From Sclerodactyla briareus (taxonomy: Eukaryota; Echinodermata; Holothuroidea; Dendrochirotida; Sclerodactylidae), in contig JAODTK010005563.1 of the NCBI GenBank assembly GCA_026419785.1, forward strand, positions 62,001 to 126,000: a stretch of 64,000 nucleotides of DNA, read 5' to 3'. The notes below the pieces were generated by a model that saw only the letters and a list, made by a program, of their open reading frames with translations, was not told the DNA's origin and searched no databases. Of this stretch, positions 13,090-22,640 are shown one piece after another. The number at the start of each line of letters is the position of its first letter. The first letter of the stretch is position 1. A program made the translations under genes and the position numbers.

Positions 13090-13460
13090 TTTGTAGCCGC
13101 CGCCGGAAACTTTAGGCGTTAACACAATAACTTTCCAACGCTTTGCCGATTGATCTGAACTTGGTACATATGTCCACCCTAGTGAAATCTTGGATGAGTT
13201 CGAAAGTGGAGTCACTGCATGTCTGCTGCCCTCTATTCTGCAGGTTTTACACGAAAATACTGAGTTTACCCGATTCAAACGAAACTTGGTGGGTGGGGTC
13301 GAAAGTTGGTCCTGATAACATGACATTGATTTCAAGGTCACCGGAGGTCAAATTTGTGTTTTTCCGCAATTTTCCAACTTTTCGTCAATTTTGAACAAAA
13401 CTCGGTGGATGTGGACTAAAACAACATGAAGGTCATTTCAAGGTCACTGGAGGTCAGATG
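13090..13460. repeat. TGACC-rich dispersed repeat, copy
   Basis: The phrases 'gatctgaacttggtacat', 'tttcaaggtcaccggaggtc' and 'ttcaaggtcactggaggtca' occur in series. A closely similar phrase ('ttttgaagtcaccggaggtc') occurs at about 5.05 kb. This is a member of the dispersed half-site-rich repeat family, lying directly upstream of the first cysteine-module exon. Confidence 0.55.
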
Positions 13461-13602
13461 GACATAATTTAATGTGTTTCCTCTAATTGAGGTCCACAAA
13501 GACCGTTCCTTCTGGGATATCACACTCCGCTGTTTACCCGCCTGCATATGTCTTGTTTTCTGTGTTATGTCACCAAATAAATCATTCGTTTCTATCACAC
13601 AG

Positions 13603-13750
13603 GGCGAGGATATCATTATAGAAGGGGATTGCACACTAAGATGCTCCCGTCACGGCGATCTTTTGATCTGTGACGCTAATATACCAGTTCGAAGTGGGAT
13701 CCGTCTGCGGAACCGGAAACACAAACTAATACTACGATACCAGCGTTAGT
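13603..13750 (+). pseudogene. Cysteine-module exon A (TIL/VWC-like), frame-broken
   Basis: After an acceptor ('ctatcacacag') at 13,602 the frame reads G-E-D-I-I-I-E-G-D-C-T-L-R-C-S-R-H-G-D-L, then L-I-C. This aligns closely with the start of the better-preserved exon at 14,950 (D-D-E-V-I-V-E-G-V-C-T-L-H-C). The two then align at the nucleotide level through 'GT.TGCGGA', but exon A carries one extra base, and its frame then ends at a stop near 13,747. In the shifted frame the sequence becomes Thr/Pro-rich (P-E-T-Q-T-N-T-T), like the mucin stalk after exon B. So it is a duplicated exon that is either damaged or misread. The module resembles TIL/VWC-type cysteine modules, but this is inference from the C-x3-C spacing and the 'EG.C' start. 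Confidence 0.6.
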
Positions 13751-14949
13751 AGCGCCACACCCTCTCCAATCAGTGTATGTATGTCAGTATACTGATAAGT
13801 TCAGACAAAACGTCTCTCGTTTTGTCTCTCGTTCTCTGATGTAATAGGCTAAATAGCAAGACGAGTGTTATTCTATATGTTCTGTATTCAAATCCGATTA
13901 AATGGTTTCTATAAGTGCATATTGGATCAGAATGGCACCCGAGTTAAACGTTCCAGAAAATGTTATTTTTTTTCAAACTCGGGGTTAGGTATGGAGGTTT
14001 GGTTCCCAGAATATGTCCTTAAAAATAGGGGAAAAATCTTTTGTTGATTTTCGAGCAACGCTGAACAAAACCATATGCTGCAGTTTGATTGACTGATGCC
14101 AGGAAGGCCCCATACCTACACTGTGGCAATGCCGCCAGTGTACTGCGAACAACTGCATGAAAATAATAATCGCAATCCAGTATTCCAAAAACAAAGTAAT
14201 CTTCCTGTAACCTATTGTACATAATTTTGCTATTTTGCTATTTTGCTACCCGATTGGTAATGTTGGAAATTATACGTTGTACATTGAGTTTGTACTTATT
14301 TTTTCCATCGTGTATTGCTTCATATACTTTAGTTACATGGCAATGATATGGTAACTGAAGGAATTGGATTGTTTGTTTTTTCCCTGTTGTACTGTAAATT
14401 GGATGTTTTCGTTTTCGCTCGGATAGGTTTATCAGGTTATGTGTATATTAATATGTATGATTATTCTGTATCTAATCATCTTGACTTCCATCATAGCCTT
14501 TAACCTTTACTCGTGAATATTAGTAATCAATTGCCTCGCTTGTAACATCGAGTTTGTACTTACCAGGTTCTGCAGTACCTGTCATCGGGTCGTAACATTC
14601 CAAAGCACCTTGCTTCGGTATGAATGTGTGTTAGCCTGGTTGATTACTCAATGTTTTCTGAACCCACTGATGTGTGTACTTGAATTTACTTATCCGTATG
14701 ATTTTAGCCTTCTTTAGGCTCCAATGACCCACCTTTTTCCATACAGTCAGGAGCGCAGCAAGTCTTCCTCAAAATGTCATTGTGTCGATAAAAAAATTCC
14801 AATTTCGTATGAATACTTCCGGAAGATACATATAGTGGCCTACTATGAGTTGAATTGATTGTGTATTTCAACCTTCCTGGCCATTATCTTTTTATTCAAA
14901 GTAATACCGTCATGATTTTTCTATGTGATCCTGTGTTTGACTCGTGCAG

Positions 14950-15836
14950 GACGACGAAGTCATCGTCGAAGGTGTTTGCACACTCCACTGCGTTAGCGAC
15001 GACGGCTTCGTGTCTTGTACTGCTAGCTACACGTACGACGTGGAACCCATCTGCGGAGGCGGAGGGTCTACCACCCCAAAAGTAACTGAGACACCACCGC
15101 CGTCATCACAACCACCAACAACCACCACACCATCTCCGACGACAACAACAAAGACTCCCCCAATGACCCCCTCGAGTGAACCACCCGAACTAATCACTGA
15201 ATAGTACTGAGATCGTCTCGGAGGAGACGTCGGCATCCTCGACCACGAAGCTTCCGGGTGTAACTGACTTACATCCTCCATCCCCAGAGAGCGAGGAACC
15301 CAAGGAAATCAGCACGACGCAGGAACCCTCGACAAACGCCACTGGGCTGCCCGACCATGCCACCACACCATTGAATCTTACCCCGTCTCCAACCGCTGAG
15401 GGCCCGACAGTGAATGCCACAACTGCTAGCGGGGAATCGACCGAAGGACCCGAGACAACAGTACCACCCCCACCTCCCACAAACGAAACGACACCGAAAA
15501 CCAACGAAACCACCTCGGCACCACCAGGAACGAATGGGACCACAGCAATACCACCGGTATCAAACTGGACCACAGTAACCCCACCGGGAACTACTCGACA
15601 AACCAGCAGACATCTACACAACGAAACGTCGTCCCACGCCGACCACACCATCGACGACTACACACCTTAGTCGGGTCAGTATCGACCTGCCCGCAGTTCC
15701 CCGTGACTGCTATGACGTATATCACGGGGAATCGGAGTGTGATGGAGTCTACAGTCTACAACACGATCTACCCTGAGGGTTGGCCTAGTCACCCTTTTGA
15801 AGTCAGTTGTAAATGTCTCACGGCGGCGGGTGGACG
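14950..15836 (+). CDS. Cysteine module, mucin-like stalk and N-terminal half of fibrinogen-related domain (FReD); frame-disrupted
   Basis: This is the main exon of a secreted-type FReD protein. The acceptor 'ttgactcgtgcag' precedes codon-phase-0 coding. A small cysteine module comes first (E-G-V-C-T-L-H-C ... V-S-C-T-A ... I-C-G-G). It is followed by about 200 residues rich in Thr, Pro, Ser and Asn with many N-x-T sequons (NST, NAT, NLT, NET, NGT, NWT), a heavily glycosylated stalk. The FReD start follows from 15,702 (R-D-C-Y-D-V-Y-H-G; later G-W-P-S-H-P-F-E-V; M-S-H-G-G-G-W-T). The exon ends in phase 0 at a consensus donor (gtgagt). The reading frame must change near 15,195-15,203, between about 15,600 and 15,640, at a 7-bp duplication (15,747-15,760), and at 15,811. 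FReDs bind carbohydrates or acetylated groups in ficolins and FREPs. The family call is secure. Whether the gene is functional depends on whether these indels are real. Confidence 0.88.
15747..15760 (+). repeat. 7-bp tandem duplication inside FReD coding sequence
   Basis: The heptamer GTCTACA occurs twice in direct succession (15,747-15,753 and 15,754-15,760). Before it the FReD frame reads D-G-V-Y. After it the conserved continuation (Y-P-E-G-W-P) lies one frame further on, exactly as a 7-bp insertion predicts. Removing one unit joins the two conserved halves in one frame. Confidence 0.9.
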
Positions 15837-16683
15837 GTGAGTTCATTCTCTCAGGTCAGAATTACCAAGAAGTCCACATTAGTTCTTAGTTCCTATGGGT
15901 GTTCAATTGGCACACTTCACATGAAGTATCGGAGACTCTTATTGGGAACTACATAATGGGGATCACGGGATTATGAGCAAGTGATAGATAGTGTGGGGGT
16001 AATCAGATAAACCAGGTAATTATTTTTCAACTTAACCCAAATTATGCATCGAAAGTTACCCACAAGGCCTGACGTGGCTACTGCTTTTGGCTTGCGTTGA
16101 AAGCTCTAGCATTAGCTTACATAGTTACACTACTTGCGTAACAACTAGTAGCCTACTGAAGCTACCGTAGGAAAAGCTTCAACTAAAGTTCGTCGAGTCA
16201 CGAAATTATAGTTATTATAATAATAAATTATATCATGTCTCTGAAGTATACCTGCAGTTACTGAAATAGCTTCATGAGTTCATCATATGTAGGGGTAAGT
16301 AATGTCCATGCCGTGAAAACGCGACTTCGCCTGGTTGGACATTGCTTGTGAAAGCGCCATTTACGCAACACACTCCTGAAAAAAATGCATGTAGAATTCA
16401 CACACATGTGTAAACTTAGCACACATATCCCGGTGTTGTAGAAGCGAATTACACAACATTGTGTGAAGGTTGTGTGAAAATACACACTTGTGCAGATATC
16501 CAAATGATTGAGTAATTTCCTACACATTACTGGGAAAGGAATTTGTAATAATAGTGCATGACGCAGCGAAACAAGTAACAATTTGATTGTTGACTTGTTC
16601 TGACAAGCTGCCAGTTATTGCAAAAATGTCGACTTTTATTGAGGGGATTAATACGAGGGTGCAGAGTCTTTCGATGGTCGGTT

Positions 16684-16697
16684 TGATGACGTCATCA
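16684..16697. promoter_or_regulatory. CRE/ATF-type palindrome in intron
   Basis: A perfect 14-bp palindrome, TGATGACGTCATCA, contains the full cAMP-response element TGACGTCA, and a second TGACGTC lies about 60 bp downstream (near 16,746). CREB/ATF binding to this motif is established in animals. A regulatory role here is only possible. Confidence 0.3.
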
Positions 16698-17884
16698 TAG
16701 AGGTCTAGAACCCCGAGCCGGAGGCGAGCAGTTTTGCCTTTTACGATGACGTCCTCAGAGGAACCCAGACGTGCAGCTAGATTAGTACAACCTAGAGAAT
16801 GCTGATCAATTTTTACTCCATATCCAAGACAGGAATGAAGGTGGTGTTTCGTTTAATAATATTCAAAGGTAACTCATTCTGAAACTGACGAGTTATATAA
16901 CCCAATTGTTGTAATCTTACGATCAACTCTAGCACCAACACAAGCCAACTGATGCGCACTACGTGGGTATTTTCTTATTAGCTAGTTATTTCCCAATCAC
17001 AGAAAGTCGTCAAGACGGTACACATCCACCCACACGAGTCGATAGCCCGCTAAACATTAACCGTATTTCGAAGGCTACTTGATACAGTTTGAGAGATGTT
17101 CGCCATGTCACGACTTTTCCCCAATAGCCGGAATAATAATTCAGAAAGAAAAACTAACGGGATTTTTTTTTTTTAAAGAGTTAAATTTATAGCTGGAGTG
17201 AAACTAAATGCGCCAGTTCAATTCCGAAGTTCATACAACATTGAACAGAGTTCGGGGCCCTTGGAATTTGTCCATGTGTATTGTGTGTAAGATCGAAAAG
17301 CATCCCATCATTCCAATAATCAATTATGTAATACTCACTCGCACAACCATGCCAAATATTCTCGGTCTTCCATTAAATGTACACAGTAATTTTACTTGGA
17401 AATTATTAGTCCCGGGAAGAGTTGCTGTATGTGTTTGGTAGTGTTGATGATTACTTCGAGGGAAAGACAACAGAACGCGTCGCGGAATGTTGTTATTTAA
17501 CACTTTGAAACCTGGTAATCCGTATGGCCTCGAATGCGCGGATGCAGAAAGCAGTATAAATGTAACAACCGCATTTTCACGTTGACATAGAGGTCCAATA
17601 AACTGTACGAAGATGCGGAGAAACCATAGGTTATATATACCCAGTTCATTCCATACATACGTTGATTCGCTTTTATGAGAAGATTTTCCATAGAATCCAT
17701 CTGCGGTGATGCGGCCTAATCCGCAAGTCATTTTTGGCCTTTGGAAGGCCCGTTCAGTATATTTGCGGAATGTATTCTGAATTCTGTCTCATAGAACCTA
17801 TCCCATCTCTGCAGATCCGAATTCAGTATATAAGACACGTCGCCGTTCATGTATACTTTAATTTGAAATTCATGATGATGTCAG

Positions 17885-18585
17885 TTAACCATACGTATCT
17901 AGCAACTCATGCTCTGGAGTTGACTTGCTTAAATGAGTGAGGCCTTGGGATTCCCTTGTTGCGTATGCGGGTCCGGTACTCATGTAAGAAATCGCGATGG
18001 GGTTAGTGTCTGAATATGTTCTAATCAATTTTGCAAAAATAAAGAAAAGGGAACCCAAACCGGAAATGCTAAATACGCGCATGTACCAATGCGTATACGA
18101 TGCGATTGCCGCGAAATGAATCCATGGAATATCTCCCTCAAAAAGGCAATCAACGACAATATGCACTGGCTGTTGCCTTTTTATGATTTTCCGTATAAAC
18201 GTATAGGTGTGCTCTCTTCTTAATGAAACGTTCGTTTTCGTAAATATGTTGATTTTTCACATCCATCCTGGACACGCATACAACATACTAACAAGAGTTC
18301 CATGGAATCAATATTTCGTGATTCTTTGCCTCCATACTTCCTGATAATTAAAAAAAAATACCACTTATCTAGTGCCCAATCCAAATGAAACCCCAATAAT
18401 GCTCGGTATACTGTGCTCAAGATTAAGCCTAGGAAAATGAATATGTATTCAGCTGGACTTGTAACGGGAGCTCGTTCCACAAGATCGGAGCGGCAACCGA
18501 GAAAGACCGGCAACCAAAGGATCTGAGATTCCATCGCGGGAGGTGTAAAGAAGCCTGCGAGGAGGATCGTATGCCGTCCAGTCAC
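17885..18585 (-). pseudogene. Membrane-protein-like coding fragment, unknown family (copy 1)
   Basis: On the - strand an open stretch from 18,585 to 18,220 includes a strongly hydrophobic segment (Y-I-F-I-F-L-G-L-I-L-S-T-V-Y) followed by F-H-L-D-W-A-L-D-K-W and then S-T-Y-L-R-K-R. Frame changes are needed to continue into I-P-W-I-H-F and then I-G-T-C-A-Y-L-A-F, another hydrophobic stretch, down to about 18,000. The second half has a clear paralog at 25.67-25.96 kb on the same strand. Hydrophobic segments suggest a membrane protein. I do not recognise the family. It could equally be part of a dispersed repeat with coding ancestry. Confidence 0.35.
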
Positions 18586-19527
18586 TCTGGCGTTTGATCA
18601 TACTACCAGACTACGGAGATATGAGGTGTCGAACCACACATGTTGTTTCACCTCGTTACCATTTCATTTGGATCATTTTTGTCATTGCTGCATTGGTTCC
18701 TATCTCTGCAAAATATCAAGCCTTTGATGCGTTTTTACCTATCAACAAATCCTCACCACAATTACTTGGAACTACACTGCACCATATTGCAAGATCCCGG
18801 CGCGCCCGATTCACTGGTAATTTTATCAGTGTCATTCCGGCTAAAAAATTTTGCCAACATTGGAATGGGAGGAGGAGTGGGGGGGTGGCTTTGCTGCATA
18901 AGCCACCAAACTGAATTGACGCGACCAGCTCCAAAACGGCAATACGTGAGGGTTTTTGGTACCCACATTTTGGCGGGCATTGGTAGGTGTGATGGGTGAG
19001 GTTTGGTCTCCACTTCATAGTTTCCGCTGTAATGTTGGGGTTACTGGGTCTGGGGTTTGATACGGGATCTCTGCAATAGGTCCCTCGGTCGGCCTGTGAG
19101 CAGTCACGTTGAAATTGAATCTCCATTTCTCCCAAGTTTCGAGAAGCCGGTCAGACCTGGATTTCGCTGACCTGTAACGATAGATGACCAATAACGGTAA
19201 TAATTATCGCTCCCACACAAACCCAATAGCGCCAACGATAACGATAAAATCGTCATCGTTCCGTGGGCGATAAACTATCCTCCTAAACTTGAAGCAATGA
19301 AACTGTTTGACATCAGGACAATGTTTACCATGCGACGCTCATAACCTATTCAGCTCCCCGCTGCTCTCTCCGGCTGTAGTGAGACTGCTCCAATTACATC
19401 GTTTTCGATATGGTGTGACCAGCTACTCCACGACTGACCTGAAGTAATTTTTTACTGACGCGACATGCACGCTTCTAGAGCAACCACTGAGATACTTCGG
19501 TATCCTCTTTATATCCCTAATATATAG

Positions 19528-19804
19528 GTCATCCAGCGGCGTCGGATGGGTCCGCGATTTCTAACCGACAGTGGAACCCCAGTAACACATCACGGATTCG
19601 GGAGACTTTACGAAGCACTGGCTCGGGAACGAACAGATCCACTACTTGACCAATCAGCGGGAATACTATATGCGCACATTGACCTGCTGAGATGGAGGGC
19701 CACTCCTACACATCCTCCGCTAGACAGGGTCCGCGTGGGGTACGAGGACTCCAACTACAACTGGAGATACCCAGTCGTGAAAACTCACTGTAAAGCACCT
19801 CCAG
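19528..19804 (+). CDS. FReD gene exon 2 (middle of fibrinogen-related domain)
   Basis: The exon begins in phase 0 with V-I-Q-R-R, directly continuing G-G-G-W-T of the previous exon, and ends in phase 1 at a good donor (CCAG/gtgagg). Its length (277 = 3x92+1) is exactly right for these phases. The frame is open throughout, but conserved FReD residues lie in three frames: D-G-S-A-I-S-N-R-Q-W in another frame near 19,548, H-G-F-G-R-L-Y in frame, H-W-L-G-N-E-Q-I-H-Y-L-T-N-Q in another frame from 19,616, then D-R-V-R-V-G-Y-E-D-S-N-Y back in frame. Compensating small indels must therefore be present. The residues are strongly conserved, which argues against an old pseudogene. Confidence 0.88.
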
Positions 19805-20439
19805 GTGAGGCGCGGCTAATATATTGACGATTCAGGCGAGAAGGATAAACAGGTGAGTAGGCCGATTTATGCTGTGTTAACGGGACGAATAGTGAAATAA
19901 CTGCCATAACAACCTTTTTTTTTCTTTCCGGTAATATGCTATGCATGAGTCCTGGTCGGGATATCGTGTTCCCGACCTTCCCTATTTTCCCAGAATGCCC
20001 GCTGTCTTTCATGAAGCAACAATCGGATTTTCCTCTGAAGAAAGCTAACTATCCACTTTCAACTTATTCAGATTCAGGTATCTAGCTTTTATAGTATTCA
20101 CAAGTTCTCATAGTTCCGACCTCTGATGACACGGAGGAATTTTGACATTCCCCTAAAACATGGGAGTTATGTATCTCATGGAAAAACTCATCTCGAGTAT
20201 TTCGTCATCCATCTGAGACCTGGTCGAGTTTATACGAGAAAAAAAATACCCAAATTACCAATTCGTCACAATTTTCTCCACAACATTATTTCAATGAGGG
20301 GACTCACAGACAACAACATGCTCCTTGTCGTCCCTAATGAAGCTGCAACACAGAATCTCGACCTGATCAGAACAACCATTCTTAACTTAAAAGGTTTTCA
20401 ACTTGATAAACATTTTGACATTCTGTTTACGAATCTTAT

Positions 20440-20900
20440 TCGGATTTGTAACTTCAGGTGACCTCGGAACCTTTTACTGCTCCAACCCAAAGGTTCGTGA
20501 CTATCATTATTTTACGTTCACGGACACATATCAAGTATGAGCTCCATCCATTCAGGCCTGATTCAGGTCATCGAAATAGCCCCTGGGGGGTTCACCACCA
20601 GAACCATAGATTATTGCGCTCCCATAGTGAAGGCTACACATCAATTCCCCCTGATTTAGACCAAGTGTACTTCTTTCACGTGGATTTCGGAACTCTGGTG
20701 ACCTCAGAAACCTCATAGTGGGGGCAAGGGACCTCCGACCTGACCCCGGAACAATGGTAACTGGACTCATCATGGGAAACCACATACGGAGTATGTACTC
20801 GATCCTCCAGGTGGGGTCTATTTATCGTGATCGTCACAGGCACACATACACAACAACAACGCACACACGAACACACACCTATACAATATACCCTCGACCC
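20440..20900 (+). repeat. TGACC-rich dispersed repeat copy with CA-rich tail
   Basis: The copy contains 'atcaagtatgagctccatcc', 'tggtaactggactcatcatg', 'ccacatacggagtatgtact', 'ccaggtggggtctatttatc' and then CA-rich sequence with 'cacacataca'. The same ordered phrases recur at 21.42-21.52, 36.4-36.83 and 61.5-61.93 kb, so this is one of the better preserved family members. It lies inside the second intron of the FReD gene. Confidence 0.7.
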
Positions 20901-21088
20901 TTACCTAACCTCACCCCCTCCCTTCTTTCAGGAATAAAATTTTGCTAAACTGTCGTTCATTTTACATACCGGTACCAGTGCATATATTTCAAGTCACGTA
21001 TGGATGCTGCTTACGTTGATGTCGAGCAGATGTATTTAACAATTATTCATTCACGATGATTCTACCCTACTGCGAATTCAATCTCCAG

Positions 21089-21319
21089 GCTATGACTACA
21101 TGGCCTATCACAGCGGCATACGATTCTCCACTTATGACGACACTCAGAACCTGCCCCGAGACTCCGAGTGGGGGTGTTAATGACAGCTTGCTACGACGCG
21201 AATCTCAAACGAAATTACAACACCCCGACATACTCCCGGTATCTGTCTTTAGACCGGGACGCCACCAGACCTACGAGTGCGGGCTGCTCTATACCGAGAT
21301 GAACGTGCGCCCAGTATAA
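21089..21319 (+). CDS. FReD gene exon 3, C-terminal end with stop
   Basis: The acceptor 'ttcaatctccag' joins in phase 1 to exon 2 (G/GC), giving G-Y-D-Y-M-A-Y-H-S-G-I-R-F-S-T-Y-D-D. This corresponds to the conserved FReD segment 'D.l.YH.g..FST.D.D'. Further on A-C-Y-D-A-N-L is read in a second frame (conserved 'aCh.sNLNG'). The last residues, T-E-M-N-V-R-P-V, precede TAA in a third frame. This ending is the normal end of FReD proteins, so the gene ends here. The usual Asp-x-Asp-Asn-Asp calcium-binding loop after F-S-T appears altered (Y-D-D-T-Q-N), although indels make this uncertain. No clear polyadenylation hexamer is seen just downstream. Confidence 0.87.
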   Translation, partial: AMTTWPITAAYDSPLMTTLRTCPETPSGGVNDSLLRRESQTKLQHPDILPVSVFRPGRHQTYECGLLYTEMNVRPV

Positions 21320-21419
21320 AATGCCTGATCATCAACTGACCAGATAGATCTTTGATCACCTCATTTCCAATCATTAAGTTGTTTCAGTAATTAGTAATTT
21401 GAAGAAGCAAAAAAACGTC

Positions 21420-21530
21420 ATCCCGACAAGAGCCCCATACAAAGTATGTACTTGATCCTTCCACGTGGAGTCGAGTTATCATGATTACAACTTCAAGCGA
21501 AACATGCACACATACACAAACCGCCCATAA
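21420..21530 (+). repeat. TGACC-family repeat, short copy
   Basis: The phrases 'catacaaagtatgtacttga', 'ccacgtggagtcgagttatc' and then 'acacatacacaaa' match the ordered core of the copies at 20.76, 36.45 and 61.56 kb. Confidence 0.65.
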
Positions 21531-22019
21531 CCTCTCTTTGCCTAATATTGCTTAACAGAGACCATCAAAATATTTATTTAAGACTGTCTGCCTGTACGAC
21601 ACTAGGCCTATGCCAATACCTACAAGTGCATGTGGATTGATATTGGCCTATAGCGAAGTGAATGTGTCTAGCGACCACCAAAAAATCAGACCTACTATAG
21701 GCAGATATGCTTTGTTTAGTTTTTGTTTGGGCACTGCATCGTTTCCCATGAATGTTTGAGTCATTGTAATTTTTATTAACATAACGCACTGAAAGCGTGC
21801 CTTTAATCGCTCACTAGTCGGAATCTTAGAGTGGATATCCCGGCTATCTATCCTGCAATACTATATCACCCATGCCAGCGCTTGCCTGTTCGACAAGATT
21901 CTCTACAAAAAACAGCATTTTGAATACATCACTCTCAGCCGTCTTCTTATGTTTCATTGAAAAACATAGATAGAAATGTGTAACTCACCAAAGCCAGGAT
22001 TCAATGTAGTATAAAACGA

Positions 22020-22640
22020 TCCAATAAATGGTTGCACCGTTTTTCTCATGCTCACATGGTTGTTTTAGACTTTGACCTCATGGCACCCCTTCGGGCCAAT
22101 TCTCCACATCCTTTCGTTGCACAGTTATTGTGCTCACCAGCGTTATTAGAACTTTGATGACCTCTGTTGGCCTTTGTTGGCCTTGAACCTCACCTAAAAG
22201 CATAGAGCAATAAGATCCTCTACCCACACGGTATCATTCGTGAGAGGTAATAGCTCTTCCCCTTCCAAATATTTGGTTGTACAGTATTCATGCTCACGTT
22301 TTTTCTAGACATTGACCCTGTTCTCATTTGATGACATTAGGACTGACCCCACACCAGTAGAGTTCCTCTACTCCAAATGGCAACCCCTCATGTCAAGTGT
22401 GAACACTCTACATCATTTTGTTGCACATTTATTGTCTCACGCTTTCTAGACCTCTGTAGAGTTGACCTCCGTGCCAAGTATGAGCTACTTATATCATTTG
22501 GTTGACAGATCTCGTGATCACATGGTTTTTAGACTTTGACCTCTGATTACCTAAGATGACCTTGGACCTGACTCCAAACCAGTAGGGATCATCTGCTCCA
22601 AATCCCAAACCCTTGTGACAAGTAAACTCTCAGTCGACTG
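22020..22640. repeat. TGACC-rich dispersed repeat cluster
   Basis: Three head-to-tail blocks carry 'agactttgacctc' or 'agacattgaccc', then 'ggttg.acagt.attgtgctcac', then 'accccacaccagtag' and 'actccaaaccagtaggga'. The blocks (about 200 bp apart) suggest an internal tandem organisation of the dispersed repeat. Confidence 0.6.

Larger units (their letters stand above)
15837..19527 (+). other. FReD gene intron 1 (about 3.7 kb)
   Basis: The intron runs from the consensus donor gtgagt at 15,837 to the acceptor 'ctaatatatag' ending at 19,527. The joined codons give G-G-G-W-T / V-I-Q-R-R, the canonical FReD sequence, which supports this splice strongly. The intron also contains the - strand membrane-protein-like fragment at 17.9-18.6 kb and a TGATGACGTCATCA palindrome at 16,684. 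Confidence 0.85.

Noticed and set aside
15027..15651. Val/Gly-rich - strand open frames opposite the mucin stalk
   Set aside because: Shadow of the Thr/Pro-rich coding strand; ACC and CCA codons read as GGT and TGG on the other strand.
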